NCBI RefSeq assembly: GCF_000013385.1
Contig: NC_007760.1
Coordinates: forward strand, 3,880,001-3,944,000
Origin: Anaeromyxobacter dehalogenans 2CP-C
Lineage (GTDB): Bacteria; Myxococcota; Myxococcia; Myxococcales; Anaeromyxobacteraceae
Reading direction: 5' to 3'
Length of the DNA: 64,000 nucleotides
A program made the position numbers and the translations under genes. Positions 8,695 to 17,584 of the stretch are shown one piece after another (position 1 is the stretch's first letter; every line of letters begins with the position of its first letter). Below the pieces are notes generated by a model. That model was not told the origin of the DNA. It made no database searches and saw nothing but the letters and a program-made list of their open reading frames with translations.

Positions 8695-11536
8695 ACGGGA
8701 CCCGCGCAGCCCGGTGGGGCCCCGCGGAGCTCCGCTCCGTGGGGCGGGGCGCAGCCCCGTCAGATGCCGCGGCCGCCCCCGGCTTCACGTTGCCGTCGGC
8801 GTCCACGAGCTGGATCTGCCCGAGGCCGATCTCGCGCAGGCCGGGCTCGATCTTGGCGCGGTCGCCGATGATCACCCAGGTGACGCGCTCCGGCTCGAGC
8901 ATGCGCGCCGCGTCGGCGAGGTCCTTCGGGCCGAGCGCGGCCACCTTGTGCGCGAAGCCGTCGAAGTAGCGGTCGTCGAAGCCGAAGCGGACGATCTGCG
9001 CGATCGACCGCGCCACCGCGCGCGACGTCTCCCAGCGGCCGGGCAGCGACAGCGTCAGCGTGCCCTGCGCCACGGCGGTCTCCTCGGCGGTGACGGGCTT
9101 CGCGCCGCGGATGCCGGCCAGCTCCTTGCGGATCTCCAGCACCGTCTCCTTGGTCTTGTCGGCCTGCACCGGGGCGAGCGCGAAGAACGGCCGCTGCCCG
9201 CGGGCGTCGGTGAGCAGCGCCCGGGCGCCGTACGACCAGTGCTTGTCCTCGCGCAGGTTCATGTTGAGGCGCGAGGTGAACGCGCCGCCCAGCACCGTGT
9301 TCATGGCGGTCTGCGCGATCTCCTCGGGGTTCGCCCGCGGCGGGGCGACCTGGCCCGCGATCACCACCGACTGGATCGACCCGGGCCGGTCGAGCAGGAA
9401 CACCCGCTGCCCGGCGGGCAGCGCCACCTGCGCCAGGTTCTTCTTCGGGACCTCGCCCGCCTTCCAGCCGCCCAGGAGGCGCTCCAGCTTCGGCACGATC
9501 TCCGCGGCGGTCGTGTCGCCCACCACCACCAGGGTGGCGTTGTTCGGCTTCACCCAGGTCGCGTGCCAGCGCGCCGCGTCCGCGCGGGAGAGCTTCCCGA
9601 CGGTGGCCGCGGTGCCGGAGCCGGTGAGCGGGTTGGAGTAGGCGTGCCCCTCGCCGTAGAGCAGCCGCGGCAGGATGCGGAACGCGGCCGTCACCGGCTG
9701 CACCGCCTCCTGCCCGAGGGCCGCGAGCTGCTGGGCCTTCAGCCGCTCGAAGTCGGCCTCCGGGAACACCGGGTTCACCACCACGTCGGCGAGCAGCGCG
9801 AGCGACGCGTCGAGGTTCGCGCGCAGCGCCGCCATGCTCACCAGCGAGGTGTCGAGGTCGGCGCCGGTCTCGAGGCGCGCGCCGAGCCGCTGCAGGGTGT
9901 CGGAGATCTCCAGCGCGGAGCGCGAGCGGGTGCCCTCGTCCAGCATGGCCGTCGCCAGCTTCGCGAGCCCGGGCGCGCCGTGCTGGTCGGAGGCGTAGCC
10001 CGCGTCCACGAGCAGGTCGAGCTGCACGTCCGGGACCGCGTGGCGCTCGGCCACCACGACCTTCAGGCCGTTGGAGAGCTGGTGGCGCGTGAACGCCGGG
10101 AAGCGCGGCGCCGGGGCCGGCCCGGGCTCGGGCCGCACCTTGCGATCGGCGCCGGTGGCGGCGGCCTGGAGCTCGGGGAACGGCAGCACCGAGAGCACGT
10201 ACACGCCGTCGGAGAGCCAGCGGCGGCAGGCCTCGCGGACCTGGGCGGCGGTGGCCGAGCGGATGCGCGCGAGCCGGGTGCGGTAGGCGTCCGGCGTCCC
10301 GCCGTAGACCTGGCTCTCGGCGAGCACGTCCGAGACGCCGCCGAAGCCGCCGATGCGCTCCACGCCGCGCACGAACCCGGCGAGGATGCCGGTCTTGGCC
10401 CGCACCAGCTCCTCCGCGGTCGGCCCCTGCGCCACGAGCCGCGCCACCTCCTCGCGCACGGCGCGCTCGACCTTCGCCAGGTCCCCGCCCGGCTTCGCCG
10501 TCGCCTCGACGAAGAACGTCGAGCCGATCTCGCCGGTGCCCGGGTCGGCGCTCACGTCGGTGGCGATCCGCTCGTCGTAGACCAGCCGCTTGTAGAGCCG
10601 CGAGGTCTTCCCCGACGCGAGCACCCCGGCCGCGAGCGTGAGCAGGTCGTCGTCCGGGTGGCCCCACTCCGGCGTGTTCCACACCAGGTAGGCGCGGGCC
10701 TGCGGCACGCGGTCCTGCATCACCTGGCGCTGCTCGCCGGTGCGCTTCGCGATCCAGGCCTGCTGCTTCGCGATGGGCTCGCCCGGCGGGACGTCGCCGA
10801 AGTAGTGCTCGACCTTCTTGCGCACCTCGTCCGGCTTCACGTCGCCGGCGATCACCAGCACCGCGTTGCTCGCGCCGTAGTAGCTGGTGAACCACTCCTT
10901 CACGTCGGCGAGCGAGGCGGCCTGCAGATCCTCCATCGAGCCGATCACGGTCCAGGAGTACGGGTGCGCCTTCGGGTAGAGCGACGGCGTCATCACGTCG
11001 TACACGCGCCCGTACGGCTGGTTCTCGCCCTGCCGCTTCTCGTTCTGGACCACCCCCCGCTGCTCGTCGAGGCGCGCCTGCGTGATGGCGCCGAGCAGGT
11101 GGCCCATGCGGTCGGACTCCATCCACAGCACCGTGTCGAGCGCCGAGACCGGCACGTTCTGGAAGTAGTTGGTCCGGTCGTTGTTCGTGGTGCCGTTCAG
11201 GTCGCTGGCGCCGACGCGCTCCAGCACCTTGAACCAGTCGTCGTCGAAGTGCTCCGAGCCGTTGAACATCAGGTGCTCGAAGAGGTGCGCGAACCCGGTC
11301 TTGCCCGGCCGCTCGTTCTTGGAGCCGACGTGGTACCAGACGTTCACCGCCACGATCGGCGCCTTGTGGTCCTCGTGGACGATGAGCGTGAGGCCGTTCG
11401 GCAGCACGGTCTTCACGTAGGGGAGGTCCGGGATCTCCGGCAGGCGCGCAGCGGACGCGGCCGGCGCGGCGGCGGCCGGCGCGGCCAGGGCGGCGAGGGC
11501 GACGAGGGTGAGGGACGCGAGGGTGCGCATGGGCAT
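8693..11536 (-). CDS. Two-domain M16 (pitrilysin-family) zinc protease, exported
   Basis: A 947-residue protein with an Ala-rich signal peptide (to about residue 30) and two M16 repeats. The first holds the inverted zinc motif H84-L-F-E87-H88 with the distal Glu at about 166 (VVQNEKRQGEN). The second repeat (from about residue 495) lacks HxxEH, as in the inactive half of bacterial two-domain processing proteases. It probably degrades peptides in the periplasm. The ATG at 11536 is chosen for the GGAG just upstream; 11530 is an alternative. The last ~28 residues are low-complexity and are read from the intergenic palindrome region, so the functional protein may end near the sequence DADGNVKPG. 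Confidence 0.88.
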   Translation of the reverse strand: MPMRTLASLTLVALAALAAPAAAAPAASAARLPEIPDLPYVKTVLPNGLTLIVHEDHKAPIVAVNVWYHVGSKNERPGKTGFAHLFEHLMFNGSEHFDDDWFKVLERVGASDLNGTTNNDRTNYFQNVPVSALDTVLWMESDRMGHLLGAITQARLDEQRGVVQNEKRQGENQPYGRVYDVMTPSLYPKAHPYSWTVIGSMEDLQAASLADVKEWFTSYYGASNAVLVIAGDVKPDEVRKKVEHYFGDVPPGEPIAKQQAWIAKRTGEQRQVMQDRVPQARAYLVWNTPEWGHPDDDLLTLAAGVLASGKTSRLYKRLVYDERIATDVSADPGTGEIGSTFFVEATAKPGGDLAKVERAVREEVARLVAQGPTAEELVRAKTGILAGFVRGVERIGGFGGVSDVLAESQVYGGTPDAYRTRLARIRSATAAQVREACRRWLSDGVYVLSVLPFPELQAAATGADRKVRPEPGPAPAPRFPAFTRHQLSNGLKVVVAERHAVPDVQLDLLVDAGYASDQHGAPGLAKLATAMLDEGTRSRSALEISDTLQRLGARLETGADLDTSLVSMAALRANLDASLALLADVVVNPVFPEADFERLKAQQLAALGQEAVQPVTAAFRILPRLLYGEGHAYSNPLTGSGTAATVGKLSRADAARWHATWVKPNNATLVVVGDTTAAEIVPKLERLLGGWKAGEVPKKNLAQVALPAGQRVFLLDRPGSIQSVVIAGQVAPPRANPEEIAQTAMNTVLGGAFTSRLNMNLREDKHWSYGARALLTDARGQRPFFALAPVQADKTKETVLEIRKELAGIRGAKPVTAEETAVAQGTLTLSLPGRWETSRAVARSIAQIVRFGFDDRYFDGFAHKVAALGPKDLADAARMLEPERVTWVIIGDRAKIEPGLREIGLGQIQLVDADGNVKPGAAAASDGAAPRPTERSSAGPHRAARVP

Positions 11537-11766
11537 GTGGGCTCCGTTCGGTCGCAGAGGCCAGGAGGCCGGAGACGTGACGGCCGGCGCCGCCGCAACC
11601 CCGGCCGGGTATGCGCCGAGGCGCGCACCGCCCGCGCACACGAACGCACCGTACGCACGGGCGTCCGCGGTCGGGTCACCGCGTACCCGCCACGCATGAT
11701 ACCGTTCTCATGGTACGGCAGATCGCCGTCCCCTTCGAAGCCGACCGCCCCCTCCGCCCGCCCACC

Positions 11767-12939
11767 ATGCGCTCCATCTCCCTCGAGCTCCGGCTCATCG
11801 TCGCCATCGTCGCCCTCTGCGTCGGGGCCGCCCTCCTCGGCGCCCGGCTCGGCGGCGGGATCGTCGAGCAGCAGGTGGAGGAGGCGGGCGCGAGCCGCCT
11901 GCGCGGCGCGGCGGAGGCGTTCGCGTCGCAGGAGCGCGCGGAGGTGGAGAAGCTCTCCTCGACGCTCGACGCGCTCCTGTCGCGCGACGACCTGCGCGAC
12001 GCGTTCGCGGCGCGCGACCGCGAGCGCCTGCTGGCGCTCGCGGCGCCGCTGTTCGAGACCATGCGCGAGCGGGACCGGATCACCCACTGGTACTTCATCG
12101 CCCCCGAGCCGGACGCCACCGTGTTCCTGCGCGTGCACCGGCCCGAGCTGCGCGGCGACAAGGTCGATCGGGTGACGTTCCGCCGGGCCGTCGAGACCGG
12201 TGACGTCGGCGCCGGCAAGGAGCTGGGACGCACCGCGTTCGCGCTGCGGGTGGTGCGGCCCTGGATGCGGGACGGGAAGGTGATCGGCTACCTCGAGCTG
12301 GCCGAGGAGATCGACCACTTCCTGGGCGCGATGAAGTCGCGCACCGGCGACGACTACGGGATCCTGGTGAAGAAGCGCTTCCTGGACCAGCGGCGCTGGG
12401 CCGAGGTGCTCGGCGAGCGCTCCAACACCTGGAACGACCGCGCCGACGTGGTCGTGGTGGACACCACCACGTTCACCGAGGGCATCATCGACTACGAGGG
12501 CGACCTCGAGGCGCTGCCGGACGACGGCGTGGCGCTGGGCGAGGTGGTCCGCGAGGACCGCGCGTACATGCGCGGCATCTTCCCGCTGCGCGACGCGGGC
12601 GGGCGCAAGGTGGGCGGCCTGTTCGTGCTGCACGACTTCTCCGCCGAGCACGGCGCGGCCCGCGCCGCCATGCTCCGCTCCTTCATGATGCTGATCGGCC
12701 TGGGCGCGGTCCTGACGGTGCTGCTCGCGACCCTGCTGCACTACGCGGTGTTCGCCCGACTGCGGCGGCTGGAGCGGCGTCTCGCGCGCGAGGCGGACGA
12801 GCGGCAGCTGCCGCCCGGACGGATGGTCGAGCTCACCGACGACGAGATCTCCCGGCTCGAGGTGCTGCTGCGGCGCGCGCTGTTCCCGAGCCGCGACGAA
12901 GTGCCACGCGACCCTTCGTCCTCCCGTGGCCGGGGTTGA
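11767..12939 (+). CDS. Membrane-anchored Cache-type periplasmic sensor without an output domain
   Basis: About 390 residues: TM1 at residues 5-27, a large periplasmic region (about 30-295) and TM2 (about 300-325), then a short ~60-residue charged cytoplasmic tail. The periplasmic part, with segments such as THWYFIAPEPDATVFLRVH and GYLELAEEIDHFL, resembles double-Cache ligand-binding domains of chemoreceptors and kinases. No HAMP, kinase, GGDEF or MCP domain follows TM2. The histidine kinase gene starts 72 bp downstream in the same direction, so the two may form a split sensor. ATG 11767 begins right before TM1; 11710 is an upstream alternative, and neither has a clear SD. Confidence 0.72.
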   Translation: MRSISLELRLIVAIVALCVGAALLGARLGGGIVEQQVEEAGASRLRGAAEAFASQERAEVEKLSSTLDALLSRDDLRDAFAARDRERLLALAAPLFETMRERDRITHWYFIAPEPDATVFLRVHRPELRGDKVDRVTFRRAVETGDVGAGKELGRTAFALRVVRPWMRDGKVIGYLELAEEIDHFLGAMKSRTGDDYGILVKKRFLDQRRWAEVLGERSNTWNDRADVVVVDTTTFTEGIIDYEGDLEALPDDGVALGEVVREDRAYMRGIFPLRDAGGRKVGGLFVLHDFSAEHGAARAAMLRSFMMLIGLGAVLTVLLATLLHYAVFARLRRLERRLAREADERQLPPGRMVELTDDEISRLEVLLRRALFPSRDEVPRDPSSSRGRG

Positions 12940-13011
12940 CCCGCCGCAAGGCCGCGCAGATCCCGCCGGCGCATCCTGCGCCTGGGCCCGCAGGAATCGC
13001 CCAGGGGGATC

Positions 13012-14748
13012 ATGGCGGAAGCACGCGCAGCCGGGGACGTCCACGCCAGCGCCTCGCCGCCGGCGGGTGGCGTCCCCGGCGGGCATGCGTCCGTGCGCGC
13101 AGTGCCCTTCTGGCGCCGCCTCTCGACCAAGCTGCTCGCCGCCGTGGTGCTGCTCGCGCTGCTGGCGCTCGCGGGGGTGGTGCTGGCGGAGCGGCGCTTC
13201 GAGCGGCACCTCCAGGACGAGGTCATCCGCTCCACCGCGCTGCTCGGCGACGCGGTCACCACCGTGGGCCAGGCCGCCCTGCTCTCGGCGGCCGAGCGCC
13301 ACGACTTCCGGACCATCGGGCGGGTGGCGGCGCTCGAAGGCGTGGAGCGCCTGCGCGTCCTCGGCCCCCGCGGCGCCGTCCGGTTCTCCAGCGTCCCCGA
13401 GGAGGTGGGGCAGACCCGCGACAAGGGCCACCGGTCCTGCTCCCCGTGCCACGCGGACCGCGAGGTGCCGCTCTCGCGCGTGCCTCCCGCGCAGCGGTGG
13501 CGCGAGGAGCGCGGCCCCGGCGGCCGGCGCCTCGTGCTCACCACCCCCATCTACAACGACCACGGCTGCGCCACCGCCGAGTGCCACGTCCACCCGCCCG
13601 GCCGGCAGGTGCTGGGGCTGCTCGAGACCGACGTGGCCATCGATCCGATCCTCTCCGGCGTGGCCTCGTTCCGGCGCGGCTTCGTGTCGCTGCTCGTGAT
13701 CGCGATCGTCGCGACCTCGGCGCTCATGTACCTGTTCCTCCGCTCCGAGGTGCTCGGGCCGGTGGCCGCGCTGGTCGAGGGCACGCGGCGCGTGGCGAAG
13801 GACCAGCTCGACGTGGAGGTGCGCGTCCGCTCGCGCGGCGAGCTCGGCAACCTGGCCGCGTCGTTCAACGACATGACCCGCTCGCTCCGGCGCCTGGAGG
13901 ACGAGCTGAACGGGCTGCTGGCCGGGCTGGAGGAGCAGGTCCAGGCGCGCACCGCCGACCTGCGCAACGCGCAGGAGCAGCTCGTGCGCACGGAGAAGCT
14001 CTCCTCGCTGGGCAAGCTCTCGGCCTCCATCGCCCACGAGATCAACAACCCGCTCGCGGGCATCCTCACGTTCGCGAAGCTGGTGTCGCGCACCCTGGCC
14101 GAGGGCCCGCCCGACGACGCGCGGCGCGCCGTGCTGCAGCGGAACCTGGGGCTGGTCGAGCGCGAGGCGCAGCGCTGCAGCGCCATCGTCCGCAACCTGC
14201 TCGACTTCGCGCGCGAGCGGCCCATGGCCAAGAAGCCGGTGGACCCGGGCGCGGCGGTGGAGGAGGCCCTGTCGCTCATCGCGAACCAGATCGCCATCCA
14301 GGGCGTGAAGCTGCAGCGCGACCTGCCGCCGCTCCCGCAGGTGCTCGCCGACTTCGGCCAGCTCCGCCAGGCGTTCGTGAACGTGGCGATGAACGCCTGC
14401 GAGGCGATGGGCGCGAAGGGCGGGCGGCTCCGGGTCAGCGCGCGCGCGCCGGAGGGCGCGGTGGAGATCGCGTTCGCGGACGACGGGCCGGGCATGCCGC
14501 CGGAGCGGGTGAGCCACATCTTCGACCCGTTCTTCACGACCAAGGAGAAGGGCACCGGCCTCGGGCTCTCGGTGGTGTACGGCATCGTGCAGCGCCACGG
14601 CGGGAGCATCGCGGTGGACAGCACCGAGGGCCAGGGCACCACGTTCACGCTCCGGCTGCCGGCGATGCCGGCGGAGCGGCCGGCGGAGCCGCCCGTGCCC
14701 CCCATCCCGGCCGACCCGGCCGCCGCGCCGGCGCGCGCGCAGGGCTGA
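13012..14748 (+). CDS. Sensor histidine kinase with periplasmic haem-binding motifs
   Basis: A 578-residue membrane kinase. TM1 lies at ~36-59, a periplasmic sensor region at ~60-220, TM2 at ~222-245, then HAMP, a coiled coil, HisKA with phospho-acceptor H342 (SIAHEINNPL) and HATPase_c with N-box NVAMNACEAM, DDGPGMP and GTGLGLSVVYG. The periplasmic region carries a c-type haem motif C143-SPC-H and a second, unusual CX4CH at C186-C191-H192, so one or two covalent haems are likely. That suggests sensing of redox state or a haem ligand such as NO, CO or O2. No response regulator gene is adjacent. The start ATG follows an AGGGGG tract; the gene probably shares a transcript with the Cache gene. 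Confidence 0.88.
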   Translation: MAEARAAGDVHASASPPAGGVPGGHASVRAVPFWRRLSTKLLAAVVLLALLALAGVVLAERRFERHLQDEVIRSTALLGDAVTTVGQAALLSAAERHDFRTIGRVAALEGVERLRVLGPRGAVRFSSVPEEVGQTRDKGHRSCSPCHADREVPLSRVPPAQRWREERGPGGRRLVLTTPIYNDHGCATAECHVHPPGRQVLGLLETDVAIDPILSGVASFRRGFVSLLVIAIVATSALMYLFLRSEVLGPVAALVEGTRRVAKDQLDVEVRVRSRGELGNLAASFNDMTRSLRRLEDELNGLLAGLEEQVQARTADLRNAQEQLVRTEKLSSLGKLSASIAHEINNPLAGILTFAKLVSRTLAEGPPDDARRAVLQRNLGLVEREAQRCSAIVRNLLDFARERPMAKKPVDPGAAVEEALSLIANQIAIQGVKLQRDLPPLPQVLADFGQLRQAFVNVAMNACEAMGAKGGRLRVSARAPEGAVEIAFADDGPGMPPERVSHIFDPFFTTKEKGTGLGLSVVYGIVQRHGGSIAVDSTEGQGTTFTLRLPAMPAERPAEPPVPPIPADPAAAPARAQG

Positions 14749-14762
14749 CGTCGGCGGCGGGC

Positions 14763-15059
14763 TCACCCGCCCCGCTGCGCGCCGCGCAGCAGCGCGGCGG
14801 CGAGCGAGAGCGGCCCGGACGCGATCTCGTCGGCGTCGATCACGATCACCTCGTCGTCGCCGTCCCACTGCGCCTCGCGGCGCGGGAGCGGCCCGGCGCC
14901 GGGGTCCACCACCAGCACCGCGGCGGGCACGAGCGCGCGCACCCAGCGCAGGACCGCCGCGAGCCGGCGCGGGCTGGCGCCGCGGCGCACGATCACCACC
15001 CGAGGCTCGGAGCGATCCCGCACGTGATCCAGAACAGGCGTCCCGCCGGCGCATTTCAC
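14763..15059 (-). CDS. Short hypothetical protein
   Basis: About 98 residues from a GTG at 15059, without a family I recognise. It shows alternating hydrophobic strands and helices (PRVVIVRRG, AAVLVVDPG, DEVIVIDADEIASG), resembling a small alpha/beta Rossmann-like fragment. The start is uncertain because no SD is properly spaced and shorter GTG starts exist. It converges on the haem kinase (14 bp gap) and diverges from the tandem ABC gene. It could be a spurious frame, but the hydrophobic pattern looks protein-like. Confidence 0.4.
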   Translation of the reverse strand: MKCAGGTPVLDHVRDRSEPRVVIVRRGASPRRLAAVLRWVRALVPAAVLVVDPGAGPLPRREAQWDGDDEVIVIDADEIASGPLSLAAALLRGAQRGG

Positions 15060-15083
15060 CCCCTGGCGGGCATGTCCGCATTA

Positions 15084-15097
15084 GCATCCCGGGATGC
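15084..15097. promoter_or_regulatory. 14-bp perfect palindrome over the ABC gene start codon
   Basis: GCATCCCGGGATGC is perfectly self-complementary and includes the ATG at 15094. It could be a repressor site or an RNA dimerisation or occlusion element, or it could be chance in GC-rich DNA. A CATTAG hexamer (15079-15084) just upstream could serve as a -10. Confidence 0.35.
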
Positions 15098-16530
15098 GCC
15101 GGCCGCTCGTCACGCTCGACCGGGTGGACGTCCGCCTGGGCGGCGTCCCCGTCCTCGCCGGCGTCACCCTGGCGCTCCACGCCGGCGAGGGGCTGGCGGT
15201 GCTGGGCGGGAACGGCGCGGGAAAGTCCACGCTCCTGCGGCTGCTCCGCGGCGAGCTCTGGCCGGATCCGCGCGGCGGGCGGCGCCTCTTCCACGGGCCG
15301 GACGGGGCCTTCGAGAGCCCCATCGGCGCGCGCGAGCGGTTCGCGCGGGTGGCGCCCGAGGCGCAAGACGCCTACCTGCGCAACGAATGGGACCTGCCGG
15401 TCGAGGCGGTGATCCGCTCCGGCTTCTTCGACGCGCTGTGGCCGTCCGAGGCGGCGACGGCGGAGCAGTCGCGGCGCGTCCGCGAGGTGGCCCGCGCGCT
15501 GGGCGTGGCGGGGCTGCTGGGGCGATCGGTGCTGGAGCTGTCGCGCGGCGAGGGGCGCCGCGTGCTGCTGGCGCGCGCGCTCGCGCCGCGGCCGGAGGCG
15601 CTGTTCCTGGACGAGGCCTGCGACGGGCTCGACGCGCCGGCGCGGGCCGGCCTGCTCGAGACCGTCTCCGCGATCGCGCGCGGCGGCGTGGCCGTGGTGA
15701 TGGCCACGCACCGGCCCGAGGAGCTCGTGCCCGAGCTGGGCCGCGTCATCCGGCTGGAGGGCGGGCGGATCGCGTGGGAGGGCGACCGCGCCGCCGCGCG
15801 GGCGGGCGCGCGCGAGGCCCCCGCGCCGCCCCGCGCGCCGGGGCGCGAGGCCGGCCCGCGCGCGGCGCTGTTCGAGCTCCGCGGCGCTACCGTGCTCGTG
15901 GACGGGCGCGCGGTGCTCGACGGCGTGGACTGGACGGTCCGCGCCGGCGAGCGCTGGGCGATCACCGGCCCGAACGGCGCGGGGAAGTCCACGCTGCTCC
16001 GGCTGCTCGCGGGCGAGGAGCAGCCGGCGCGCGGCGCGGTGGACCGGCTCGGCCTCGGGCCGCGCGCGTCCGCCGAGGACCTGCGCGGCCGCGTGGGCCT
16101 GGTCTCGCCGGAGCTGCAGGCGCGCCACCGCTTCGACGCGCGCGCCGCGGACGTCGTGCTCTCCGGGTTCGCCGGGACGATCGGGCTCGCGGTGGAGCCC
16201 ACCGCGCGCGAGCGGGCGCTGGCCGCCGCCGCGGCGGAGCGGCTCGGGGTGACGCCGCTGCTCGGGCGGCACGTGCTGTCGCTCTCCTACGGCGAGCTCC
16301 GCAAGGTGCTCATCGCCCGCGCGCTCGCGCCGGCGCCGCGGGCGCTGCTGCTCGACGAGCCCCTCGCCGGCCTCGACCCCGCCGCGCGCGCCTGGGTGCT
16401 CCGGGTGCTCGACGAGCTGGGCGCGGCCGGCACCGCGATCGTGGCCGTGTCCCACCACGCCGACGAGCTGCCCGGCGCGGTGGACGAGCGGGCGCGGCTC
16501 GACGCGGGACGGCTCGCCGTGGACGCCTGA
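15094..16530 (+). CDS. Tandem two-domain ABC ATPase (ModF/PhrA-like)
   Basis: A 478-residue protein with two nucleotide-binding domains and no membrane segments. Domain 1 has Walker A GGNGAGKST, an altered signature ELSRGE and Walker B ALFLDEACDGLD. Domain 2 has GPNGAGKST, signature LSYGE and Walker B ALLLDEPLAGLD, with the H-loop in VSHHADE. This layout matches the ModF/PhrA group rather than ABC-F translation factors, which carry a long charged linker between domains; the linker here is short and Pro/Ala-rich. No permease gene is nearby, so its partner is unknown. Confidence 0.82.
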   Translation: MRRPLVTLDRVDVRLGGVPVLAGVTLALHAGEGLAVLGGNGAGKSTLLRLLRGELWPDPRGGRRLFHGPDGAFESPIGARERFARVAPEAQDAYLRNEWDLPVEAVIRSGFFDALWPSEAATAEQSRRVREVARALGVAGLLGRSVLELSRGEGRRVLLARALAPRPEALFLDEACDGLDAPARAGLLETVSAIARGGVAVVMATHRPEELVPELGRVIRLEGGRIAWEGDRAAARAGAREAPAPPRAPGREAGPRAALFELRGATVLVDGRAVLDGVDWTVRAGERWAITGPNGAGKSTLLRLLAGEEQPARGAVDRLGLGPRASAEDLRGRVGLVSPELQARHRFDARAADVVLSGFAGTIGLAVEPTARERALAAAAAERLGVTPLLGRHVLSLSYGELRKVLIARALAPAPRALLLDEPLAGLDPAARAWVLRVLDELGAAGTAIVAVSHHADELPGAVDERARLDAGRLAVDA

Positions 16531-16617
16531 CGGGCGCCGCGGACCCGCGGGCGGGCGGGCGCACGGCGCGCCGGCCGGGCGGTGGCGTCGCGCGCCGGCC
16601 GGGGGTATCACCGTCGC

Positions 16618-17574
16618 GTGCCGCTCGCCCCGCTCCTCGCCCTGCTCGCCGCCGCCACCCCGTCCCTGACCCTCGCGCCCGAGGTGGCCCGCCCGGGCGA
16701 CGCGGTGCTGGTGCGCGTGACGGGCGCCGGGCCGGAGGCGCCGCGCGCGACGCTCGGCGGGCGTCCGCTCACGTTCTGGCGCGCCGGCGCGGAGTGGCGC
16801 GCGCTGGCGGCGCTCCCCATCGAGACGCCGGCCGGCGACCTCCCCGCCGAGGCCGAGGCCGCCGGCGCCGCGCTGCGGGGCGTCCTGCGGATCGTCGAGC
16901 CCGGGTTCTCCTCGCGCGCGCTCACCCTCGCGCCGAAGTACGTGGAGCCGCCCGAGGCGGTGAAGGCGCGCATCGCGGCCGATCGCAAGGCGTTCGCCGA
17001 GGCCTACGCGCGCCCGTTCGAGCCGCCCGCGTTCTCGCGCCCCTTCGCGCTCCCGCGGCGCGCGCCCACCTCGGGCCGCTACGGCGACCAGCGGGTGCTG
17101 AACGGCGAGAAGCCGAGCGTGCACTACGGGCTCGACCTGACCGGGCCGCGCGGCGCGCCGGTCGCGGCCGCGAACGCCGGGCGGGTGGTGCTGGTGCGCG
17201 ACGCCTACCTGTCCGGCCGGAGCGTGGTGCTGTGGCACGGGGCGGGCATCTACACGCTCTACTTCCACCTCGACCGGGTGGACGTCCGCGCCGGCCAGGT
17301 GGTGCGCCGCGGGCAGCGCATCGGGCGGCTCGGCTCGACCGGCCGCTCCACCGGGCCGCACCTGCACTGGAGCGTGCGGGTGGACGGCCTGCTCGTGGAT
17401 CCGGAGTCGCTGGTGGCCATCGACTTCGCCCGCGGCGTCGCGCCGGCCCGCGCGCCGGCGCCCTCGCGCGCGGTGGCCGCGCCGGCCGCGGTCGCTGCGC
17501 CGGGTGCGCCAGCCGCGCCGATCGCGCCCGCCGCCGCCGGGGCGCCGCCCGCGCTGCCCGGCGCGCAGCGCTGA
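16618..17574 (+). CDS. M23-family (LytM) peptidase, exported
   Basis: A 318-residue protein with a short signal peptide, a beta-rich N-terminal region (~20-130) and a C-terminal M23 domain. Zinc ligands fit HYGLDL (His and Asp, about residues 164-168) and the final HLH of TGPHLHWSV. It probably cuts peptidoglycan cross-bridges or peptides in the periplasm. The GTG at 16618 is preferred because the signal peptide follows at once; an in-frame ATG-like start at 16582 would bury it. TATCAC (16606-16611), 6 nt upstream, may be a leaderless -10. An Ala/Pro-rich tail of ~60 residues ends the protein. Confidence 0.87.
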   Translation: MPLAPLLALLAAATPSLTLAPEVARPGDAVLVRVTGAGPEAPRATLGGRPLTFWRAGAEWRALAALPIETPAGDLPAEAEAAGAALRGVLRIVEPGFSSRALTLAPKYVEPPEAVKARIAADRKAFAEAYARPFEPPAFSRPFALPRRAPTSGRYGDQRVLNGEKPSVHYGLDLTGPRGAPVAAANAGRVVLVRDAYLSGRSVVLWHGAGIYTLYFHLDRVDVRAGQVVRRGQRIGRLGSTGRSTGPHLHWSVRVDGLLVDPESLVAIDFARGVAPARAPAPSRAVAAPAAVAAPGAPAAPIAPAAAGAPPALPGAQR

Positions 17575-17584
17575 GCGCGCGCGA

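Noticed and set aside
5855-12175. A 2106-codon open frame on the plus strand.
   Set aside because: It is a stop-free shadow of GC-rich coding DNA. It is Arg/Ala/Gly/Pro-biased, overlaps the MFS, RluA, GST and M16 genes and has no domain pattern.
13567-13587. CX4CH in the kinase as a chance Cys pattern.
   Set aside because: Not fully rejected: it is followed by His-rich sequence and is paired with a canonical CXXCH in the same domain, so it is reported as a candidate haem site.
15094-16530. ABC-F translation factor (Uup/EttA-like).
   Set aside because: There is no long charged inter-domain linker, and the arrangement fits ModF/PhrA better.
11413-17367. A 1984-codon minus-strand open frame.
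   Set aside because: It is antisense to the Cache, kinase, ABC and M23 genes; composition is His/Arg/Gly-rich with no fold.
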